DNA from: Plazaster borealis
Lineage: Eukaryota; Echinodermata; Asteroidea; Forcipulatida; Labidiasteridae
Direction of reading: 5' to 3'
Assembly (NCBI GenBank): GCA_021014325.1
Contig: JAJGQC010000670.1
Coordinates: 1 to 64,000 of the forward strand
Length of the DNA: 64,000 nt
The notes beneath the pieces are model-generated. The model searched no databases and was not told the origin of the DNA. It was given only the letters and a program-made list of their open reading frames with translations. Both the position numbers and the translations under genes were made by a program. Shown here in pieces: positions 24,286-36,400 of the stretch (positions are counted from its first letter, which is position 1; every line of letters begins with the position of its first letter).

Positions 24286-24943
24286 GTATGTAAGAGTCTC
24301 ATCTTCGTTATTAACCCTACTGTCTGACCATTTAATATCCTCCACTGTGGCTCTGAATAGTAGATGAAGTACGCCAGCCTGCTTTATGATATCATGTGGT
24401 GAATGCATCTATACAGTACACAGTTAACCCTCCTACTGTCTGACCATTTAATATCATCCAATGTGGCTCTGAATAGTAGATGAAGTATGCCAGCCTGCTT
24501 TATAATATCATGTGGTGAATGCATCTACACAGTACACAGTTAACCCTCCTACTGTCTGACCATTTAATATCATCCACTGTGGCTCTGAATAGTAGATGAA
24601 GTATGCCAGCCTGCTTTATGATATCATGTGGTGAATGCATCTATACAGTACACAGTTAACCCTCCTACTGTCTGACCATTTAATATCATCCACTGTGGCT
24701 CTGAATAGTAGATGAAGTATGCCAGCCTGCTTTATGATATCATGTGGTGAATGCATCTATACAGTACACAGTTAACCCTCCTACTGTCTGACCATTTAAT
24801 ATCGCCATCGCCATCGCCATCTTGAAATAAATACCAGCATCCTTTTGTCAAAAGGAATTATGAACTTACAGTTCGTGAGCAACCCTGTTTCTTCAACATT
24901 CTCCAAGTTTTTGAACAAAAAAATCACTTCAGACATAAGTAAA

Positions 24944-27412
24944 GATCCAGCATAATGCTACTATGAACCTATCCTGTTAAACTATTGAGGTACATTTTCT
25001 TCATACAGCTTATATTTTACGACAAGTGGTGACGATTACGGTTGAACGACAAAGATCGCTACGGTGTTCAAAAATTGCGCTAGAGCTACCCTGCGCAAAT
25101 TTTAAAATCATGCAATGAAACAAAGTTCATAAGTAAAAATGGCACACCGCGAATTTTAAAAAGGCCATCTTCAAAGATTGCGCCCAACAGTCTCACTCAA
25201 TCAATGAATCATAATAACGTCAAATGACATGAATATTGAATGAGGGAATAACAGTTTTTTGAACACTTTTGTTTGTAACTATCTAAGTTTGACTTTGTGG
25301 GGGTAGGGGGTTGGGTGGGGGAAAATTGGGTAGGGGATGGGTTGGGCTGTTTGACTGTTTGACTGTGTGAGGGTGGGGAATGGGTGACGATGAAACGGGT
25401 CAACTCATACTCATGCCAAATCGTACGCCTGTTTGTTAACTCGTACAGTGTATGTCAATTGGTCAACTCATGCCTAGTACTAATAGTATAGCTCTAAATG
25501 TTCTAATTATCTTTTTCAATTTTAAAGTGCAGTGGAATGTTGACATGTCTCCTCTCTATCTGTTTTTTGTACATTTTTGATGAGCATTGTTCGCTTTTGT
25601 TTTTTGTTGTGATTGTTGTCTTTGTGTTTTTTTCAGGACCCAGATAGAAATAAGCCGTGTTTAATCAGCTTTTTTGGCTATCCTTGGCTGTTAATCTGTT
25701 TACTTGTATTATATTTTCTGACACCCAGCAGTAACTGGGGTGCTGTACTTGTTTTTTCGAAATTTTGACATCTGCGGTCATACTAGCGCCCCAGGAAAGC
25801 GTTGCATATACGCACAGCGATCTTCAAAATGATATAAGTTGACACAATGCCTCAGAGCGACAAAAATAACCCCCCAAAAACGCCTTTAAAAACGCATACT
25901 GGCTTCTTCATAGTCTTAGATGCAACATCAGGCACTATAATGAACTCGATTTGGTTTTGAGCTCCAAATTTACGATTTTCGGAGAAACCACCATGACGCC
26001 AAACTCTCAGTTGGACCGACATTCATACCGTGTGCACGCTTTGCTTTGCTTGGAAATTTTTTGGCTAAAAAATGACAGGAATATCAGTGATGGGGGGTAA
26101 CTAGGCTGTCGAGGAAATTTACTTGTCATTCTAATCATAAACCAAATATTATACTAGTCAGTATTAATAGTGCCTTTCATTTCGCAAGGGCTATTTTACA
26201 TGTCCCCTCATGCGTTCCAACTTGGGGAATTAGAATTATGCCATGGGTACAATACAGTATGTAATTCATCAAATGTCATTTTAGTTGTAAATAGCGCCTT
26301 TCGGTTTCGTTGGGGCTAGTTTATCCCCTCGTATGCTCCAACTTGGGGAAACTTTTTATTGTTAATTTTGTATAGGATAATAGGGTGCAATCTGTACCAA
26401 CTTGCATGTAGATTAAGAAGTCAAGCGCCCTTCGGTTCTGCTAGCTTGTTTATCCCCTCAGGCGTTCCACTTTGGGGAATTTAGGTATATTAGAATTGTT
26501 AATTGGTAATTTTAGGCAAGGTGTGTTATGTGTGTGTGGTTTCTGTGGAGGTCATGTAATGTGCTGTATGATACGGTCAGGATGTAAACAAGTATATGTT
26601 TTATGTGGATATGGAAAATGAAATCATATTGGAAGGACAAGGTTTGTCCTTTGGGTGGCCACAATTTGTGTTGGTGGATGGGCGAAGGCGTCCATTTTAA
26701 ATGTGAAAAGTTGTATTTTATGGATGGTTTGTTTGTCCACGTGCAAGTGGTGGTGTGTCTGTTTAGTCGGTTTGCCCTGTGTTCGGCATCCGGCTCCTTG
26801 CCGAATTCTGTTATGTTACAATTTTTCGACAGGCAATAAACCCAGCTTAAAGCTGTGACCGAAATCTCAGAAATGGTGTCTGATTAGCAAATCGTGTCTG
26901 AGTATAAATAAATAATAATAATAATGCACACTCCAACTTACTTCTAGAACTATAAAGGCTCACCCCTGAGCCTTGAGTCACACATTTTGGGCCTCCGTAA
27001 CGCTATACGTTTTCAAAACAGTCATTGATAGATCAACATTTTCTGGTCTTTAGCCAGCACTAACTTCAGTTAGTCCTTTGTACTGCTCACCTAAGACTTT
27101 CTCAACACACTGTACATTCACAATACTAACGCATCGCTTTTGCCGAATTTCATGCAAAAACCTCCTCCAAAAATTAATCTTCTTACTCAATACCCGTGGC
27201 TGTTTTGCTGTCACTCAGCGCTTGAACCCGAATGCTCAGACCAACCTTTCTGTGAAAGGGGTGTTACAAGAGGCTTCCGGAGCACACCCCGCTTTCTTTA
27301 TTTGTGTGCTATTCATGGTTAACAGCGGTGCCTGTGTATTTTTCTTTGTTAACACAAAATTAAGTACTGAAGTTATATCATTTATGTTTTACTTGTAGTT
27401 GTACACTTTGTT
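24944..27412. other. Intergenic stretch between TBC1D16 and YARS2
   Basis: No exon recognised; I specifically looked for the missing TBC1D16 C-terminal exons and did not see them. At about 26170-26480 three diverged segments share CCCCTCATGCGTTCCAACTT and TTGGGGAA. A T-, G-rich tract lies at 25290-25385 and an ATA/AAT microsatellite at 26905-26925. Confidence 0.5.
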
Positions 27413-30400
27413 ATGAATTCTTCCTCCAGGTTGTCTACCGTTATAAACAGAGCTCTGCTAGATGTTTGTAGAGGAAAGAAACAAGCAGTTGCATCGTTAT
27501 CAAATCACTATCAGAGGTGCTACAGTAGCAGGTCAAACATCTTAACGCTGAGTGAAAGAGGAATCTTCAAAGACATTTTTCCAGAAGCAAAGTAAGTTGA
27601 TGCTGAACTCGGCAGATTGTAGTGTGTCTATAATCTTCCTGAACCAAAGAATACAGGACTGATACTTTGCTGTTGTAAGGTTTTCCTTAGTGAAGGGCAC
27701 CTCTTTGAGGGAAATAACAATTTGTATTGAACGTTTCAAAGGGCACCCAAGGCAAGGACTAGGGCACCAAGGTAATGAGAATATCAAGCAGACCGACAAA
27801 TTTGAAGTTGTAAAAATTAAAATAAAGTGAGCTTTGATAAGTATTTGACAACAGTTTTGTTCAAAATATAATTTTTATTAAATAAAATAAAAATAAACTA
27901 GACATTGAATTTTTGTTTACTACAAAAACACGGTGTTCGTGGTGAGTGATTGAATGAATAGGTCATTATACCTTATCAATCCAATTCCTGGTTCAGGAGT
28001 TATGAATTTTTCAAAAAAAATTAACATCAACTTCCGGTTTTGACCGGAAGTCAAGGTCAAATAGGGGTCACATTTTGTGTAGCGCGTTTAGTTTATGAAG
28101 ACGTTTTAGATGGTGTATGGATTGTAAACCTCCAACAATTTGTTGAAAACTTAACTTTCACTTTCCGGGTTGAACCGGAAGTCAAGGTCAAATGAGGTCA
28201 CAGCGTGTAGCGTTTCTTAAATCTTTGGAGCCCTTTCTGATGATGTATAGATGATAAAAATCCAATGTGTGGTTCAGGAGTTCTGATTTTTTCAAATATT
28301 AAATTTCATCTTCTCAAGTAAAGGTCAATTAGGGTCACATTCTGCATATCGTTTGTTAAGTTGTTACATACTTGTCCAATGATGTATAGATTGTAAAATC
28401 CATTGTGTGGTTCAGGAATTATGAATTTTGAAACATTAAATGTCAACTTCCGCTGAACCGGAAGTCAGGGTCAAACGGGTCACAATAAGTGTATCGTATA
28501 TTAGGTTTTAAAAAGACCTTTCAGATGATGTATAGATTGTAAAAATCCAATGTGTGGCTCAGGAGTTACGAATTTTTCAAGTATTACATGGATTATCTTT
28601 ATGCCGGGGTGCGCAATAATTATACAAGGTAACATGCAGCGATGCTAAATGTATTCCTACATGTAGTTGATGTTAACTGAACTACACGCACAATGTACGT
28701 GTATCTGTACACGTGTTATTACACCATCTTGCGTTATCAAATTGGGTCAACACAAACGCGGCGCTTTAATGCCGGTGGTTATAGACCCATTGCACAACGC
28801 GCAGCGTACTCACTGCGCCTATCATTTTGGGTGTCAAAATCGTATTCAAACATGCACAAAAGAGAGTTTTGACACCCAAAATGACGCGCATTGTCGGAGG
28901 CGCATTCCCGGTCTATAGAAATCAATAGGTCCCCTTGCATAACGCGAAACACTACAGATACGCTGAGGTCACGCGCACGTTTTTACGCACAGAGAACAGC
29001 TATCGTCCAATGATCTGCCTCCTTTTTGAGAGTGTGACGTCATATGCAATGGTCTATAAGGCAAGATGTAAATGTCAAAATGTTGTTATTTCTGTGCAAA
29101 AGTTTGAGCAGGCTCAACGTTCTACAACCTGATGCAAAAATTATGCTGAAGTGATAAGTAGTTTTTGAGATACGAATTTTGTGAATATTTTAAATTCCGG
29201 TTTGAGCCGGAAGTCAAGGTCAAATGGGGTCATACTTTGTGTAGCGTTTGTTGAACGTTTAACGACCTATCCGATGATGTATAGATTGTAAAAATCCAAT
29301 ATGTGGTTCAAGAGTTATGATTTGTTTACAAATATTAAACTTTGACTCATTGTAATTCAATACCTGATTACGTCATCATGACATCATCAAGTTTGTGTCG
29401 TCTTGATATTGAGGTCCAATTATCTGGTGAGTTTCAATGTTCAATTCAATTTTAATCTTGAGTTATGCCCCAAATTCATTTTTAAAGAAAAACAAACAAA
29501 GGCAAACTTTGACCTTCTGGTACGACCGGAAGCAAAGGTCATACGATTTTTGCGTTAACTTTTGAAATGTTGCCCAAGTCTTGATCTATCCGATGCTCAA
29601 TTATGAACATCACAGCTTTCAAATTCAAGAAGATACAGCCAATAGCAAATGGTCATTTTTCAACTTTAAAACCCTTGTAATTCGACACCTGATGACGCCA
29701 TCGTGACGCCATCAACTCTGTGCCGTCTACATATTGAGGTTCAATTGTCTGATGAGTTTCAAGGTTCAATTCAGTTTCAATCATGAGTTATGTTCTAGAG
29801 AAGAGTTCCAGGGAAGAAGAAGAAGAAGAAGAAGAAGATGGAGAAGAAAAAAAAAACAGAACAAAAACAAAGAGGTGTTCGTGCTCATATTGCACGAACA
29901 CCTAACAAATATTGACAAAATAAGAGACCGCAAACATAGGGCTAGACAACTCAGTTGGTAAAGCGCTGGCACATTAGTCCGGAGGTCGCAGGTTCAAGTC
30001 CCGCTCCAGTCAATTTTCCTTTGTTCAACCCCAAATTATTTAATATTTAATTATCTCTTTTGATATTTAAAGAAATGAGAAATTGCAAAATCAAATACTC
30101 TTGATTCAAACTGAACTATCGTCCATCTGAATTTCTTGTTGATTCTAGCAGCGACTTGCCGAAAGTACTGACCTCTGAACCCCAGTGTTTGTATTGCGGC
30201 TTTGACCCCACAGTGTCCAGTCTACACATCGGTAACCTTCTGGCAATCATTGCATTAATACATTGCCAGAGAGCTGGCCACAAACCCATTGCATTGGTAA
30301 GTCTGAGATTAAAAACCGAAGACAAAGTCATTTTTGAGACATGACATTCATCCTTCTGAAATCTGATTTACAATTTTGTTGCCTTTAGATAAATCAGCAA

Positions 30401-33400
30401 AACTGTTAATAGATAGCCTGAAAAGTCTATAAAAGCATGTCTAGCTCACCGGATTCATGCTGTGGTCCCGGTCTTGACACTTGTTTCCTTGAGCAAGACA
30501 CTTAACTATTATTGCTTCATCCTTCAAATGGGACGTAAAGCCTCAGGTCCCATGTGTGCACGTAAACGAACCCTGGTTATCACTATGAGAAGGGTTTGCC
30601 TCGCTGTTTCTGGCAGTGGCTGCCGATTGAATATTGATGAAACAACATCATTTATTTACACACACTTGCAATAAAGTGGATAATTGTCTCCAAGTAGACA
30701 AATAAAATAAAATAAGTCTATACCGCTAATTCATAAATACATGTCTACTTGCAAACAACAACGAGAACGTTATATCAAGTAAATATTACAATTTGTATAT
30801 AAGTTGTGAAGGAAACACAAAAAGTCAAAAAGACTTGTAACATATTCCCATTAACCCACCCAAGAAAACAAGTTACAAGAAACCCACTACCCCCAAAATG
30901 GTAGCAATAATATCCCGTTAGCCCCACCCCCACAAAAAAATAAATAAATAATAATAATAATAATAATAATAATGCAGTTCTTATATAGCGCTTATACTCC
31001 CGAAGGGTGTCTCAAAGCGCTCAGTATTTTTCCTACAAGGTAAGTGGAGTTACGTGTTGAAGTATGAGACCTATTCATTTGCATAGCACCATGTAATGGT
31101 TTGCACCATGTAATGGTTTACAAGGTGCTGTGGCGCAATATGCAGCCAATCAAACCAGGAACACCGGGGCGAACCCCTTCTCTTTACGATAAGTGCACTG
31201 GGTTCTTTTACGTGCATTACACAACACACGGGACCTACGGCTTAACGTCCCATCTAAGGACGAAGCATGTGGTTAAGTGTCTTGCTTAAGGACGCAAATG
31301 TCACGACTGGGATTCGAACCCACACTCTGCTGATCAGAAATACCAGAGCTTGAGTTCGGTGTTCTTATCCGCTCGGCCACGACACGCCACGACACGCCAC
31401 AATAAATAAATAAATAAATAAATAAATATAGAAAACAAGAAGAAGACGATAAAAGTTATTATATAAAAGAGTAATTTGCACAAGTTACTTTGGTGTATCG
31501 AATAATAACTGATTAACTATTATTATTACTAATATTTAGAAGATGTCTATTGACGAGTGATTTGAAAACTGTGAGAGATTTAGCAGATTTAATATCGTAC
31601 GGTAATTCATTCCATAGTTTTGCACCTTGATAACATACACTTTGTTGAAGAATGGTAGTTTTGCATGAGCAAAACATGTCTTAAAAAGTGTTTCTCTGTG
31701 TGCCAGTGCCTTGAGTTGAAACTGGTTTCCATTTTGGCCCTGCATCCTAAAGATTTATAAACAAAATTATAAACTAATTACGTCAATGATATATAAATAT
31801 TAAAAATAAAAACAAGGATAGACCGTGGAAAATGCTAAAAGGAACTAATAAAGGCTAATAAAGAATAATAAAAAGTGGAAAATCAAACATAAAAGTATAT
31901 TACAAGTTATATAAAAGGAGGAAATAGCATTGGCATTTTCGACAACAAATTAGAAAAAGCATAAGTTGATTGAGAACAAGTACAGTAAGAAATCAAAATT
32001 ATACAGTACAAAAGCTAAGAGATTAAAACTTTAAACAATCGTGATATAAAGACAGCGGGGGGCTCAGCAATTTTCCACATTCTGACGCAAGCTGCATCTA
32101 TCCTTCAAAACCTTGTGGGTGGTATGAAATGGTCAAAAAGTAGGAGGGTTAATGAAAAAATGTTCTACGATTGTGCATGACATCTTTTCTTCAAATAAAA
32201 ATCCCTTTTTCCAGATTGGTGGTGCCACTGCACTGGTCGGCGATCCCAGTGGCAAAACGAAGGAAAGAGAGCCCCTACAGTCGGCAGAGGTACAGTCCAA
32301 TGCAGTCTCCATCAAGGAGAGTTTAGAGAGGATCTTCACAAACCATGAGAGATATTTCTGGAATGAGTCCAAACCCCTGCCCCAGATCAGGTTGGTCCAC
32401 CTCGCTCCCAGTGGTGTACAATCTCACGGCACCATTTGTTCCCAGAGTGCCTTGCTCGATCATAGCCCCTGGAAGTGTGATTTTGAAATATCAAAACATA
32501 TTGATATTTTAATTAGTCCTTTGGTTGATCCATTCTGAGTTAGAGACTCACGCAGAACGAGCAATCAAAAGAGGCATCAAGTCATAGAGCAACTAGTCCC
32601 CTCTCATTCTTTGATCTTGTGAAATATTAACTGTATGCAGTTTAGGGCAACCTCGTTCCCATGGTGTACGATCTCGCCGCACCATTTTGTTTTCTTTCCC
32701 AGAATGCCTTGCTCGATTGTACACCCTGGAAGTGTGAAACGAAAGTAGCCCATATATTTGGCTACTTTAATTAATCCTGTGGTTGATCCATTCTGTTTTA
32801 GAGACTACGCAGAGCGCGCTGTCAAAATACGCATCAAGTCATAGAGCAACTGGCCCCTCCCATTCTTTTTTGATCTTGTGAAAGGTCTAACTGTATGCAG
32901 TTTAGGGAGACCATGTAAAAACATGATTTATTTGAAATGTATTGCGTCGAAACACTTGCATTTTTACACGCGTTCTATGTGCATTTTTACGCGTACTAAG
33001 AGCCCGGCAAGCGCCCTACAAGCGCCGAATGTTATTAACAAGGTGCACGCAAATCAGTCACTTTTGGGAGCCAATCAGCGTTGATTTTCAGTGTTTCCCT
33101 CCCAGGGGTTAGTGGTGAGAGGTATCGATACGGCGCGCTGCCCATGATAGCGAGGCTGAGTTTAGGGGAACGTGTAAAAACATGATTCATTTGAAATGAG
33201 TTAAATCAAAATTCTTGCATTTTGACAAGCGCATACTTATATCCACGGTCTCATCGTGCGGTTCAACTATCCTCAACTGACACAGTTGAGTGAGCACACA
33301 CTCCCACTGAAAGACCCTAACCCTAAACCCACCGTCCCTTTTACCCATTCCATGGATCTCTTATAACCATCCACTGCCACCCCGCCCCACCCCGAGATGA

Positions 33401-36400
33401 GTCAACTATACCCCAATCCTCTTTAAGTCCCACTTCCTCCAACCAGCGCCACCCAACTGTCACAGTTGAGTGAGTACACACTCACACTGAATGACCCTAA
33501 CCCTAACCCGACCGTTCCTTCTACTTCTACCCATTCCATGGTTCTCGTATACCCATCCACTGCCACCCCTGCCCCAACCCGGAATGAGTCAACAACGTGT
33601 ATACCCCCATTCCTCTGTAAGTTCCACCTCCGTCCAACCAGCGCCTCCCAACTGTCACAGTTGAGCGCACACTCTGAATCTTGTTCTAGTTCCCCGCCTT
33701 AACGCTTCATTGAGCGGATACTCTCATACAGTACTTTAGCAGCATTCAGAGATAGGGCTCCAGTTTTTCTCCTAAAGATCTTTAGAGCACAGGGCCCATG
33801 GCTCTGCTTACGGTGGAATTCTGCGCTTACAGCCCATAAAATTGTGTGTTTTACAGGCACCTTTAGCACTGCACAGAATTTCGCTTTAAGCAGAGCCATG
33901 AAATTGGGCCCTGATTGTGACATTGAGTTGTTATACACCAGCGGTTCTTTTCAGAACCACCACATCTCATTCAAACTTGGGTGTCACAAAAACTTTAGGC
34001 TGTTTTTGAAACCTTGATTTAGGCTTTGCTCCAGTGCCCAATTTCATAGAGATAGAGCTGCGCACAAAAAGTAGCAAAGAATAACAAAATTACGCTTACC
34101 AGAATAAGGTTGCCAGCCAAACTACCATGTCACAATAACAATTTGTGACTGGTATCCTGCTCATTTTCTGCTTAGCAGAAAATTTTTAAGCAATATTTTC
34201 TGCTTAAGCAGCTTTATGAAATTGGGCCCTGGTTCGGCCTGTCCACCAGTTTGAAGCGCAGTACTGAAAGTATACGATTCCAAAATAACTGACAGAGATG
34301 AAGCTGAAGCCAGGTTTAAGGGCCACAGTTTCTAGATTTGTTCCCATCATTCCAAGTTTCAAATCAAACTTTTCCATTTTGTTTTGTTTTAGAATATATA
34401 AATCCTCCAAATTGTGATGCCCAGCTGCATAGCACCCAATTTCCCTTTGCAAAAATAGAATTAAGTTTGAGACAGAACACTTTGTTCTCATGGTATTTTT
34501 CTTCTTCAGAATTATGGATAATCACAGCTGGTATAAAGACATTAATGTCATCAGTTTTCTCTCTGGTGTTGGTCGGAAGCTTCGATGGGAACACTGCTCT
34601 CAAGACAAAGGTGATTTTTTTCCTCAAAGTATAGACCTTGGGAATGTGCCATAGGTCCATAGAGCATCCTATAATTATCCATATAGGACTCCTAAATTGG
34701 TGCGTCCCGGTTGTGTACATGGCAAAATAAATGATGACACGTGGCGCATGTTCCACCACTCAAATGGCAAGGAACTGTGTGTGCAGTATATTAATAAATT
34801 TTTCTTATGCATGTGATTTTTCTGACCCATTGTACTCATTTGTCTATGTTCTATGGGTAATAGACCTTATGCACATGACGTCATTTGAGTAGGGCGCCTC
34901 GCCTAGAGGTTAAAAGGAGGCTATTCATTGGCCAATCCTGTGTACTGCGTGTACAAAACTGTGCTTCCATTGTTTCATCATCGGTTTACCTCTAAGATGG
35001 CGGCTGGATGACGTTGATGCATAAGGTCTATAAAAACCAAAGCAAACCCCATGATCTGTGTTTAACCTCCACACAGTGTGCAGACTCGCTTAGCCAGCTC
35101 TCAGGGAATGAATTTTGCCGAGTTCTCCTACCAACTCTTCCAAGCCTATGACTTTCTGCATCTACACATGGAATATGGCTGCCTCATCCAAGTGAGTGGA
35201 AGACCTTATCCGGATTTGCGGCTGAAGCTATGGCTATGGCTAGTTTTCTGCGTCATCATGCATAGCAAAAGTCGTAGCCGTAGCTGCAGCTGCCAATTCG
35301 GGAACAGCTTTATAGACCCATTTTAGTGACATTACACACAGCTACTGGCTGCCCATGGTCTGCAACTGTGGGCGTCAAATTGCATGTACAGATGTTGGTG
35401 CACACTCGCCACGTGTGCGATGGCTAAAAAACCCACTGCACAGTAAGAGACAGAGAATCTGACACCCAAAATGGCATGACCAAGATTTATTGTGATGACG
35501 TCAGGGCCTAATTTCACGGCTCTGCTTACCACGGAATTATGTGCTTACTGTTCTATGTGCTTTACAGGGTGCCGTAAGCACAGAATTCCGCAAGCAGAGG
35601 CATGAAATTGGACCCGGTGGTTTGGGTCAGTAGACCAATCCATTTAGCATTTACCCTCAATGTTTTGACTGTGTGTCAATTTTTTTTTAAATCCCATCAC
35701 AAAATACATACAAGCTGCCGCCGTTAGGGTAGCTGCACTCCACATTTTATGTGTAGCGCACTGATGCGCTGGCTCAATAAACGAGAGGTGGAGACACATG
35801 TATCCATCCATCTGACTTTATCTAGGCTCTCTTCTCTTGTCTGGGTGCTGCTGGCTGGGCCTGCACGTGGTATTTTGGGATGCTTATGGTATTTTGGGGG
35901 TTCATTATCTACTTTTGACATTTTTCTAGCTCGGAGGAACTGACCAGCTTGGTAACCTGATGACAGGTCATGACCTTGTGAAGAGGGTCACTGGAAAGGA
36001 TGTCTATGGTAAGGTCATCTTGTTTTTGACCTTTCAAGCTAGTAATTGGGATTGGGGTGGGGTGAATTAGGCGTATCCCTACCGACCTAAAAATATGGCC
36101 TACCCTGTATACATTTTTTTTTTCAAGGGGATAAATTTAATAATTAAAGTCTATAGAAATCAGTTATAAAAATGTTTGAAACCATTTTTGACCGTTTCTC
36201 TTCAATTGTATGGCGATAGCGTCCATGGAACTTTGGAGTGCACAGTGTTTTGCACAACATGCAGTTTATGCCTATAAAATTATATCATTTTGTTGGGAAA
36301 GTAAAATGTAGCCATGAAATATATGAAAGTAAAATAAATTTTATCAAATCAACAAGGAAAACCAGAGAATAAGACTTGACCTCCATTTCAGGTTACTTGT

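Larger units (their letters stand above)
22616..24943 (+). repeat. TBC1D16: 0.7-kb tandem triplication containing TBC1D16 exon 6
   Basis: Units start at about 22616, 23313 and 24013 with AACATCTTTCAAACCATATT. Units 1 and 2 are almost identical. Each has the exon, then a nested tandem of about 117-bp subunits (CCTACTGTCTGACCATTTAA start), two to three in units 1 and 2 and about five in unit 3, then a GCCATC run and a common tail ending CAGACATAAGTAAA. Subunit variants (GTGTCTATACAG, GCATCTATACAG) are shared in the same order by units 1 and 2. Confidence 0.85.

Noticed and set aside
25684..25760. WLLICLLVLYF reading, recalling the WLLLCFKREF start of the missing TBC1D16 exon
   Set aside because: Only the first five residues resemble it; no acceptor in the right phase and no downstream TBC homology.
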